Source of the DNA: Acidobacteriaceae bacterium
GTDB lineage: Bacteria > Acidobacteriota > Terriglobia > Terriglobales > Acidobacteriaceae
DNA length: 12,408 bases
Assembly: GCA_025462785.1 (NCBI GenBank)
Contig: JAOAPG010000255.1
Coordinates: forward strand, 1 to 12,408
Direction: 5' to 3'
Below the pieces are notes generated by a model. It saw nothing but the letters and a program-made list of their open reading frames with translations, made no database searches and had not been told where the DNA came from. Positions 6,220 through 12,408 of this stretch are shown here, piece by piece. Numbering within the stretch: the first letter of the stretch is position 1; the number at the start of each line of letters is the position of its first letter. A program made the position numbers and the translations under genes.

Positions 6220-7353
6220 TTAAGCTGCGCTGCCGGTCGAAATCGATACTAGTTCGCGCTCTTTCTTCAAATGCCGTCCGTAAGTGTAATACGCAGCGCA
6301 CGCTCCTTCGGCGGATACCATAGTTGCCCCAAGAGGATGCTGCGGATCGCAAGCCGTGCCAAACGCCGGGCAGTCATGCGGCTTTTTGATGCCGCGCAGA
6401 ATCTCACCGCTGATGCAAATAGTAGGTTCAATCGTGGCAATTTGAGCTACATCGAACAACTTCTCCGCATCATGATCGCGGAATTCGGGACGCAACTTGT
6501 AACCACTCTGCCCGATGTTTCCGATACCGCGCCACTTGCGGTCACCCACCTCAAACACTTTGAAAACCAAGTCTTGCGCCGTCCGGTTTCCATCTCGGTC
6601 GAGCACGCGCGAATACTGGTTCTCAACTTCGGCGCGCCCAGTTTCAAGCTGGCGGATCGTCATTAGAGTTCCTTGCAGGATATCGAGTGGCTCGAAACCA
6701 GTAATCACAATTGGAACATTAAATTCCGCGCTAATTGGCTCGTACTCCGAATACCCCACGACAGCGCACACGTGCCCTGGCCCTAAGAATCCTTGTACGC
6801 GGTTGGAAGGCGAACTCAGAATTGCAACCAAAGCCGGAGGGACAAGAACATGCGACACCAGAACAGATACATTTTTTAGTCGTTCCTGAAAAGCCCGCCA
6901 CACCAGCATGGCGTTTGCGGGAGCCGTCGTCTCAAATCCAATGGCAAAGAACACGACTTGCTTGTCTGGATTGGACCGCGCGATTTTCAGGCAATCCAAA
7001 GGCGAGTACACTACCCGAACATCCCCGCCTTGGGACTTGATGGTGAACAGATCGCCCTCCGAACCTGGCACGCGCAACATGTCCCCAAATGAGCAAAAGA
7101 CAACGTCAGGACGCCGTGCAATGGCATGAGCTTTGTCGATCATCTCAAGCGGGGTGACACACACGGGGCAGCCAGGGCCGTGCACCAATTCAATTCCTTC
7201 GGGTAGAAGATGATCGATGCCGTGTTTCACGATCGAATGTGTCTGTCCCCCGCACACTTCCATAATGACCCAAGGGCGCGTCTGGATACGACGCATTTCA
7301 TCCACAAGCTTGCGCGCAATATTTCCATCGCGGTATTCGTCTAGATACTTCAC
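6220..7353 (-). CDS. hypD: Hydrogenase maturation protein HypD
   Basis: A complete 377-residue HypD. It is the scaffold which, with HypC, receives cyanide from HypE and assembles Fe(CN)2CO before delivery to the large subunit. Conserved elements are CGGQTHSI with C34, and GPGCPVCVTP with C62 and C65. The C-terminal [4Fe-4S] region has C328, C335 and C352 in HDCPAFGTACDPQHPLG and SAEGACAAYY. GFETTAPANAMLV in the middle is also family-typical. The start codon is GTG at 7353, overlapping the hypC stop as GTGA (4 nt). AGGAGG lies 7 nt upstream (7361-7366) within hypC. The length matches the family and nothing is missing. Confidence 0.96.
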   Translation of the reverse strand: MKYLDEYRDGNIARKLVDEMRRIQTRPWVIMEVCGGQTHSIVKHGIDHLLPEGIELVHGPGCPVCVTPLEMIDKAHAIARRPDVVFCSFGDMLRVPGSEGDLFTIKSQGGDVRVVYSPLDCLKIARSNPDKQVVFFAIGFETTAPANAMLVWRAFQERLKNVSVLVSHVLVPPALVAILSSPSNRVQGFLGPGHVCAVVGYSEYEPISAEFNVPIVITGFEPLDILQGTLMTIRQLETGRAEVENQYSRVLDRDGNRTAQDLVFKVFEVGDRKWRGIGNIGQSGYKLRPEFRDHDAEKLFDVAQIATIEPTICISGEILRGIKKPHDCPAFGTACDPQHPLGATMVSAEGACAAYYTYGRHLKKERELVSISTGSAA

Positions 7354-7634
7354 GAATCATCCTCCTTCCGCGTCCCGACCTCCTCAACCACGGGGGCTTC
7401 GAGTTCGGTCAACTGGTCCATTTCTTTCAACAATTCGTAGGTTCTATGGGCTTCCTCTTCGTCGACTTTGCTGATAGCAAAGCCCACGTGAACCAGAACG
7501 TATTCGCCGATTTTCGTGTCCGGCACGTACTCCAGGCACGCTTCGCGCACGATGCCGCCGAATTGAATCTTTGCCATCCGCATGCCGCCCCTGTCAAACG
7601 AATCGACAACTTTACCGGGAATTGCCAAGCACAT
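7350..7634 (-). CDS. hypC: Hydrogenase maturation chaperone HypC
   Basis: A 94-residue HypC/HupF-family chaperone. It binds the iron fragment with HypD and then the large-subunit precursor. I set the start at ATG 7634, not at the upstream in-frame ATG 7646. Only this gives MCLAIPG, where Cys2 is the essential residue exposed after removal of Met. GGAGA lies a few bases upstream inside hypF. Also present are KIQFGGIVREACLEYV and GEYVLVHVGFAISKVDEEEA, both typical of the family. The tail is somewhat long and acidic (about 70-94, ELEAPVVEEVGTRKEDDS), with no assigned role. It overlaps the hypF end by 23 nt and hypD by 4 nt, so hypF-C-D form a tightly coupled unit. Confidence 0.95.
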   Translation of the reverse strand: MCLAIPGKVVDSFDRGGMRMAKIQFGGIVREACLEYVPDTKIGEYVLVHVGFAISKVDEEEAHRTYELLKEMDQLTELEAPVVEEVGTRKEDDS

Positions 7635-9990
7635 GAGGATCTCCATTTCGCAAGATTTCGTTGGCTATTACTGCTTGCCCGAGCGAGATGCCGCCGTCGT
7701 TCGATGGAACAGTCGAGTGGATGAACGCTTCAAATCCTATCTCGCGCAGCCAAGTAACGGCGCGATCAAGCAGGTAGTGATTCTGAAAAGTTCCCCCACT
7801 CAAGCAAACACGATTCAGATTTTCCTCTTCGCGAATGCGGCGGCTCATCTCGACAATCACTCGAGCCAAAGTATTGTGAAAACAGGCAGAGATATAAGAC
7901 TGCGTTTTTGAGGCTGCCAAATCTTCCACGAGTGCCTCTATCATCGGCCGCAAATCAATCTGCGCGGGATCGCCGTCCTCTATGCGGAAAGGATATTCCT
8001 GAGTCACGTCGCGCCTGACAATCGCTTCTAATTCGATTGCCGCCTGCCCTTCAAAATTGACTTCGTATCGTAAGCCAATGAGTGACGCCACGGCATCGAA
8101 CAATCGGCCACAAGAGGAAGTCTGGATGCTATTGATGCCGCGAGTGAGCATGGCGTCTACCAGCGCGACTTGCTTTTCTGGCACTGGCTTCAAAAAAGCG
8201 ACATTCGCTAGGTTTGCAGAACGAAAAGTGTCTCTCAGGTAGCTGAGTGCAACTCGCCAAGGTTGTCGCACAGCTGCATCCCCACCAGGTAAGGGGACAT
8301 AGCGAAGATGCGCGTGCCGCTTAAAGTCGGCGAAGTCAGCGACTAAAAACTCCCCTCCCCAAATCTGGCCATCAGTTCCATATCCAGTTCCATCGAAGGC
8401 AACACCAATCACCCTTCCCTTCAGATGGTTCTCCGCCATGCAGCTGGCGATATGTGCGTGGTGGTGTTGGACGCCGACCTTTCGCTCGACTGATAGTTTC
8501 TGGGCGAAACGCGAGCTCATGTAACGAGGATGAAGATCGTACGCCACCGCTTGAGGTTCAACGCGAAATAGTTTTTTCAGATTTTCTAGCGTCTCCTCGA
8601 AGAATTGAAGAGTTTCATAATTCTCAAAATCACCAATGTGCTGGCTGAGGATCGCATAGTGTTCTTTAGTTAGGCAGAAAGTATTTTTTAACTCCGCTCC
8701 GCAAGCCAGGATTTCTTCCATTGGAATGCCTAGATCGACTGGCTGCGGAACATATCCGCGAGACCGGCGAAGAACACGCTCCCGCCCATGAAATGTACGT
8801 ATTACTGAGTCATCGGCTCGCATATATATATCGCGATTGTGAAGGACGAACCAGTCGGCGATGGTTTCCAACTGCTGCTGTGCTTCTTCGTTTGAAATAA
8901 CAATGGGTTCTTCGCTCATATTGCCGCTCGTCATCACAAGTGCGGAAAATTCAGACGGGCCGTCTGCTGAATTTCCAAACAGCAAATAATGAAGAGGCGT
9001 ATAGGGCAGCATGACACCGAGTGTATTGTTTCCCGGGGCCACGTGAGGAGAAATTGAGCCATTCGGCTGCCGCGGCAGAACTACAATCGGCCGACGTAAA
9101 CTTTGCAAGGCAGCGCGATCGACATCAGAAACTACACAGAATTTTTCTACAGCTTCAACATCTCGTGCCATGAGCGCAAACGGCTTGTCGCTACGGCGTT
9201 TGCGCTTGCGCAATTGCTGCACTGCGTCGTCATTTTCGGCATCACACGCCAGCAAAAAGCCGCCCAGTCCCTTGACGGCCACGATCTTCCCTTCGTGCAA
9301 TAGGTTCCGAGTCTGTTGAAGGATTTCCGCCCCACGCGATGCGTCAAAATTCGGTTCGCCTGGATCGCCGCTCCTGACCAATGCCAAAGTTGGACCACAA
9401 TCCGCACAGGCATTCGGCTGCGCATGAAATCGCCGATTATTTGGATCGTCGTATTCCCGTCGGCACAACTCGCACATCTCAAACAACGACATGGTGGTTT
9501 TAAGGCGATCGTAAGGAATGTCTTCCACGATGGTGTAGCGAGGTCCGCAGTTGGTGCAATTAGTAAAGGGATACAGAAAGCGCCGATCCGCCGGATTGCT
9601 GAACTCCCGCCAGCAGTCTTCGCAAGTTGCTACGTCCGGCGAGACCAGTACGAACTCACCTGATTCTTGATGGCTTTCGCGAATGGAAAATCCCGCGGCG
9701 CCGAGTGGATCGAGCTCTGCGACACTTACCTGCTCAATTGCGGCCAAGGGAGGGGCGTCAGTTTTTAGTAACTGCAGGAATTGCTGGAGAGACTCTTCTG
9801 AGCCTTCAATTTCAATCGTGACTCCTGCAGAAGAATTGAAAACATATCCGGAGAGACCAAGACTTTGTGCCAGCTTGTATACAAATGGACGGAAGCCTAC
9901 TCCTTGGACAACGCCGCGCACACGAATCTCCCTCCGTGTCAACAACGAGGGTGAAAGGGCGCTCATAACGAGGAGAGACCCGGACAACAT
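7612..9990 (-). CDS. hypF: Carbamoyltransferase HypF
   Basis: A complete 792-residue HypF, which converts carbamoyl phosphate to a carbamoyl adenylate and transfers the carbamoyl group to HypE. Domains in order: acylphosphatase-like (about 20-105, with VRGVVQGVGFRPFV); two zinc-finger units (C123/C126 with C145/C148, and C173/C176 with C195/C198); a YrdC-like adenylation domain (about 220-400); and a Kae1-like transferase domain (about 415-785). The last has HHHAHIASCMAEN near 510, FDGTGYGTDGQIWGGEF after it, and LSGGTFQNHYLLDRA near 730. The ATG at 9990 has no ribosome site; a TACAAT box ends 4 nt before it, so a leaderless transcript is possible. An in-frame ATG at 9966 is the alternative and also lacks a clear ribosome site. 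A terminator region separates the gene from the upstream fecR-like gene. Confidence 0.95.
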   Translation of the reverse strand: MLSGSLLVMSALSPSLLTRREIRVRGVVQGVGFRPFVYKLAQSLGLSGYVFNSSAGVTIEIEGSEESLQQFLQLLKTDAPPLAAIEQVSVAELDPLGAAGFSIRESHQESGEFVLVSPDVATCEDCWREFSNPADRRFLYPFTNCTNCGPRYTIVEDIPYDRLKTTMSLFEMCELCRREYDDPNNRRFHAQPNACADCGPTLALVRSGDPGEPNFDASRGAEILQQTRNLLHEGKIVAVKGLGGFLLACDAENDDAVQQLRKRKRRSDKPFALMARDVEAVEKFCVVSDVDRAALQSLRRPIVVLPRQPNGSISPHVAPGNNTLGVMLPYTPLHYLLFGNSADGPSEFSALVMTSGNMSEEPIVISNEEAQQQLETIADWFVLHNRDIYMRADDSVIRTFHGRERVLRRSRGYVPQPVDLGIPMEEILACGAELKNTFCLTKEHYAILSQHIGDFENYETLQFFEETLENLKKLFRVEPQAVAYDLHPRYMSSRFAQKLSVERKVGVQHHHAHIASCMAENHLKGRVIGVAFDGTGYGTDGQIWGGEFLVADFADFKRHAHLRYVPLPGGDAAVRQPWRVALSYLRDTFRSANLANVAFLKPVPEKQVALVDAMLTRGINSIQTSSCGRLFDAVASLIGLRYEVNFEGQAAIELEAIVRRDVTQEYPFRIEDGDPAQIDLRPMIEALVEDLAASKTQSYISACFHNTLARVIVEMSRRIREEENLNRVCLSGGTFQNHYLLDRAVTWLREIGFEAFIHSTVPSNDGGISLGQAVIANEILRNGDPHVLGNSR

Positions 9991-10020
9991 CTAAATTGTA
10001 CGCCGAATCAGAGTTTGAGG

Positions 10021-10038
10021 GCGTCCGGCTTTGGACGC
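10021..10038 (-). repeat. Inverted repeat upstream of hypF
   Basis: GCGTCC (10021-10026) and GGACGC (10033-10038) form a perfect 6-bp inverted repeat with a 6-base spacer, about 30 nt upstream of the hypF start. It has no T-run, so it is not a terminator. It could be an operator for the hyp genes or a chance structure. Confidence 0.3.
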
Positions 10039-10055
10039 ACAGCACAGGACTTAAA

Positions 10056-10078
10056 ACACTGGGATTCCCACTCAGTGT
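10056..10078 (-). terminator. Possible second intrinsic terminator after the FecR-like gene
   Basis: ACACTG (10056-10061) and CAGTGT (10073-10078) can pair across an 11-base loop. On the minus strand the 3' arm is followed by TTT and then AAG. It is weaker than the hairpin 20 nt before it and may act as a backup, or be part of the hypF upstream region. Confidence 0.4.
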
Positions 10079-10096
10079 CACGCAACAACGACAGAC

Positions 10097-10122
10097 AAAA
10101 GCCCGCCTTGGAGCGGGCTTTT
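10097..10122 (-). terminator. Intrinsic terminator of the FecR-like gene
   Basis: AAAAGCCCGC (10097-10106) and GCGGGCTTTT (10113-10122) form a perfect 10-bp stem with a 6-base loop (10107-10112), and the 3' arm ends in TTTT on either strand. It sits 32 nt past the stop of the FecR-like gene and before hypF. This separates that gene's transcript from the hydrogenase maturation genes. Confidence 0.88.
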
Positions 10123-10154
10123 CAGTCATATTTTCGAGATACCTTACTGCGTAT

Positions 10155-11114
10155 TCAGCGCCGTCCGCCACCACCACCATGAAAGCCTCCGCCTCCATGG
10201 AAGCCTCCCATCCCGTGAAATCCTCCATGCGGTTCAAAGCCATGCCCATACGGTCCATGAAAGTCATCGAAACGATGAGGACGACCATAGAATCCGCCAT
10301 AGAAGAATGGTGATCCATAGATCGCAAACGGCGAGTAAAATCCCCAGCCGAATGGGCTGTAGATGATCCCATCCGCCGGAATAAATGTGTACGCACTGAA
10401 CCACGGATCCCAGTACCAACCTGTACCGTACCACCCGCCTCCGCCATTCACATAGAGGCGCGCGGTGTCCGCGGCAGCCTCGGCTAAATATCCTGACCGC
10501 AAGCCGGACCATCGGTAGAAATCATCCGCGTACTTCTTTTTGTCAAAACCATGGGGCTTGAGCTTCCCGGTGGCATTGAGAGTGACTTCATGGTCCTCAC
10601 CCACGTTCACCTTCTGATTGTTGGCGTGGACCTCCGCCTTTCCTTTGAAGACACGAATTTGATTATGATCCGCGTCGAAGTCATACAAACCTTTCTTCAG
10701 AAGCCGGGCAGTCGCACCATCTTCATCGATCTGAATATTGTTGTTCTTGCTGATGTCTGTAACTTCCACCATCGCACGACCCTTGTCGATTTCAACTTCG
10801 GTATTGGCCAAGCCTGGCGAGATCATTTTCACCGCACTGTTATCAGCTACCCGAAGAAAGACTCCTGGCGTCAGCAGAACCTCCACTTTACCTGCTTGCG
10901 TGGTTAGCACCTGCCCCTTCTCTAATTCGACCGACCCCACAGAGTTGGGACTCAGCGGCTGCCCGTCCACCGAGGCTTGACCTTCGACGTAATTGATTGC
11001 GCCAAGCCGTGCCGGACGTGTGTTCTGATTTTGCGCCCATGCGGAAAACGATAGAGTTGTTAAAAGAAAACCTGTTCCGATCGTCCTAAGAATTGATGCT
11101 CCTCTGGCTCTCAT
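10155..11114 (-). CDS. Exported FecR-domain protein with His/Gly-rich repeat tail
   Basis: A 319-residue protein with a clear Sec signal peptide (1-27; hydrophobic core FLLTTLSFSA, cleavage likely after AWA). Residues about 37-170 resemble a FecR domain (GQASVDGQPLSP, then KVEVLLTPGVFLRVADNSAV and VEIDKGRAMVEV). A YADDFYRWSGLRSGYLAEA segment follows. The C-terminal third is rich in Gly, Tyr, Trp and Phe (GWYGTGWYWDPWFSAYTF). It ends in three GGFHGx hexapeptides and GGGRR, a possible metal-binding or adhesive tail. I know this architecture from acidobacterial genomes, without an assigned function. True FecR is a membrane-bound sigma regulator; here there is no membrane helix besides the signal and no sigma gene nearby, so iron regulation should not be assumed. 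AGGTGA lies 7 nt before ATG 11114. A terminator follows the gene. Confidence 0.85.
   Translation of the reverse strand: MRARGASILRTIGTGFLLTTLSFSAWAQNQNTRPARLGAINYVEGQASVDGQPLSPNSVGSVELEKGQVLTTQAGKVEVLLTPGVFLRVADNSAVKMISPGLANTEVEIDKGRAMVEVTDISKNNNIQIDEDGATARLLKKGLYDFDADHNQIRVFKGKAEVHANNQKVNVGEDHEVTLNATGKLKPHGFDKKKYADDFYRWSGLRSGYLAEAAADTARLYVNGGGGWYGTGWYWDPWFSAYTFIPADGIIYSPFGWGFYSPFAIYGSPFFYGGFYGRPHRFDDFHGPYGHGFEPHGGFHGMGGFHGGGGFHGGGGGRR
10173..10226 (-). repeat. Three imperfect 18-bp tandem repeats encoding GGFHGx
   Basis: Related 13-base cores begin at 10178 (CATGAAAGCCTCC), 10196 (CATGGAAGCCTCC) and 10214 (CGTGAAATCCTCC), exactly 18 bp apart. They encode the hexapeptides at the C-terminus of the FecR-domain protein. 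The in-frame period of six codons suggests expansion by slippage or duplication, with copy number free to vary between strains. Confidence 0.65.
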
Positions 11115-11324
11115 ATTTATTCACCTGCACTTGATTGGATGCGCTCCTACAGGCCTGGTCGCGAGTCACGCCACCCACAAAACCCGTCCAGTGAGGGAGA
11201 CGAACAGAAATGCCCAAATCTGTTTGGAATTGAATCTGCTTGGGATTCGGAGTTACTGGAGCTTGCGATACAGAGAGAAGTTCGGGAGACTAGTTGTTCG
11301 CAGGCAGGGTTAGATACACGTTCC

Positions 11325-12408
11325 TCAAAGAGATATTCGCAGCTTCTCGCGGCTGAGTTCACCTTCCCAGCGCGCCACTACAATTGTTGCCACACCGTTC
11401 CCAATCATATTCACCAGGGCACGAAACATGCTCATGAACCGATCGATGCCGAGAATCAACGCCATGCCCGCAACCGGAATTGTCGGAACCACGGAAAGCG
11501 TACCTACCAGTGCGATGAAAGAGGCACCCTGGACACCGCTCGCACCTTTGGAGGTCAATATTGCAACTGCAAATATGGTCAGTTGTTGAGTGAGCGTGAG
11601 ATGCGTATTGGTCGCCTGCGCCACAAATAGCGCTGCCAGAGTCATGTAAAGGCTTGTGCCGTCAGTGTTGAACGTGTATCCGGTGGGAACCACGAGACCG
11701 ACTAAAGCTTTCGAGCAACCGAGATTTTCGAGCTTTGTCATCAGCGTCGGCAGCGCAGGTTCCGAAGAACTGATCGCGAGTACGAGCAGAATTTCTTCCT
11801 TAATGTAGAGAAGGAACTTGATGATGCTGAAACCGGCCATCCACGCGATGGCCCCTAAGACGACGATCACAAACAAAATTGAGGTAACGTAGAAAGTCCC
11901 AACGAGCTTTGCCAGAGGTCCCAGCGAAGCGATTCCATATTTTCCGACCGTGAAGGCCATTGCGCCGAACGCGCCTATTGGAGCAAAGCGCATCAGCATA
12001 TTGACTACGCCGAAGACCGCATGCATGAGCGCATCGAATAGATCAACCACGGGCTTGCAGCGTTGGCCCACGATCGATAATGCGAAGCCGAAAAGAATCG
12101 CAACCAGCAAAACCTGAAGAATATCTCCCTTAGCGAATGCATCCACCACAGTCGTTGGAATGATATGCATCAGGAAATCGGTTATGCTCTGCGCCTTCGC
12201 TTGGCCAGCATAGTCGGCGACAGATTTCGCATCGAGCGTGGCCGTGTTCACGTTGAATCCGCTGCCGGGACGCACAACGTTTCCCACCACGAGTCCAATG
12301 AACAACGCCAGCGTGGATACCACCTCGAAATAAAGCAGTGCTTTACCGCCGACCCGCCCTACTTTTTTCATATCCTGCATGCCGGCGATTCCCGTCACCA
12401 CCGTGCAG
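11325..12408 (-). CDS. dctA: DctA-type C4-dicarboxylate:cation symporter (N-terminus cut by window edge)
   Basis: The C-terminal 361 or so residues of a DAACS-family (glutamate/dicarboxylate) symporter. The frame stays open to the right edge. The first readable codons give CTVVTGIAGMQDMKKVGRVGG without its last residue, which matches an internal stretch of E. coli DctA at about residue 75, so the true start lies outside the window. Family hallmarks are the serine-rich hairpin SSSEPALPTL, the cation/substrate motif PTGYTFNTDGTSLYMT, SKGASGVQGASF, and GIDRFMSMFRALVNMIGNGV. Several long hydrophobic stretches fit re-entrant and transmembrane helices. It imports succinate, fumarate or malate using the ion gradient; related glutamate carriers are a less likely alternative. 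The stop is TGA at 11325-11327. The 210 bp to the FecR-like gene shows no terminator or promoter I can defend. It has no visible link to the hydrogenase. Confidence 0.92.
   Translation of the reverse strand, partial: CTVVTGIAGMQDMKKVGRVGGKALLYFEVVSTLALFIGLVVGNVVRPGSGFNVNTATLDAKSVADYAGQAKAQSITDFLMHIIPTTVVDAFAKGDILQVLLVAILFGFALSIVGQRCKPVVDLFDALMHAVFGVVNMLMRFAPIGAFGAMAFTVGKYGIASLGPLAKLVGTFYVTSILFVIVVLGAIAWMAGFSIIKFLLYIKEEILLVLAISSSEPALPTLMTKLENLGCSKALVGLVVPTGYTFNTDGTSLYMTLAALFVAQATNTHLTLTQQLTIFAVAILTSKGASGVQGASFIALVGTLSVVPTIPVAGMALILGIDRFMSMFRALVNMIGNGVATIVVARWEGELSREKLRISL

Noticed and set aside
7635..7646. Upstream in-frame ATG giving HypC a four-residue extension
   Set aside because: HypC function needs Cys at position 2, which only the ATG at 7634 provides.
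9812..10447. 211-residue minus-strand open frame bridging hypF and the FecR-like gene
   Set aside because: It crosses a strong intrinsic terminator and overlaps two well-supported genes in another frame.
10155..11114. Reading the FecR-domain protein as part of an iron-siderophore signalling system
   Set aside because: No sigma factor or TonB receptor gene is adjacent and no internal membrane helix is present; only the domain resemblance supports it.
11115..11324. Gap between the dicarboxylate symporter and the FecR-like gene as a possible small gene or RNA
   Set aside because: No ribosome site with a plausible frame, no convincing hairpin and no clear promoter elements.

Overview
The window carries a cluster for an uptake [NiFe]-hydrogenase of the high-affinity group 1h type (the 'actinobacterial-type' or Hhy hydrogenase), with its neighbours. 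Every gene I can support lies on the minus strand, so transcription runs from high to low coordinates. The host is most likely a member of the Acidobacteriota (Terriglobia-like). This rests on the secreted FecR-domain protein with a Tyr/Trp/Gly-rich tail, a style common in that phylum, and on the known presence of group 1h hydrogenases in soil acidobacteria. It is an inference without a marker gene.

Layout from right to left (transcription order). (1) 11325-12408: the C-terminal four-fifths of a DctA-type C4-dicarboxylate symporter, cut by the right edge. (2) 10155-11114: an exported FecR-domain protein with a His/Gly-rich hexapeptide-repeat tail, followed by one strong and one weaker intrinsic terminator (10056-10122). 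(3) 7612-9990, 7350-7634, 6220-7353 and 5146-6207: hypF-hypC-hypD-hypE. The first three overlap and hypE follows after 12 nt. These make and insert the Fe(CN)2CO part of the active site. (4) 4808-5145: a 338-bp gap with several inverted repeats, probably the promoter and leader of the structural operon. (5) 3746-4807 and 1925-3727: small and large hydrogenase subunits. (6) 1372-1932, 1162-1347, 507-1151 and 1-514: four accessory genes (NifU-like protein, 61-residue disordered protein, DUF5947, DUF6084), closely packed or overlapping. The last runs off the left edge. Its GTG start and truncation make it easy to miss.

How they work together: HypF and HypE make the thiocyanate carrier from carbamoyl phosphate. 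HypC and HypD assemble Fe(CN)2CO and hand it to the large-subunit precursor. HypA/HypB (nickel) and the C-terminal endopeptidase are not in the window and may lie beyond the left edge. The mature dimer would oxidise H2, possibly at atmospheric levels, and pass electrons through three Fe-S clusters. The small subunit has the Asp-for-Cys change at the proximal cluster known from this hydrogenase type, no Tat signal and no membrane anchor. The four accessory proteins are therefore candidates for cluster supply, assembly, or coupling to the respiratory chain. Their roles are largely unestablished and they are the most interesting part of the window. No tRNA, rRNA, CRISPR array, insertion sequence or integrase was seen.
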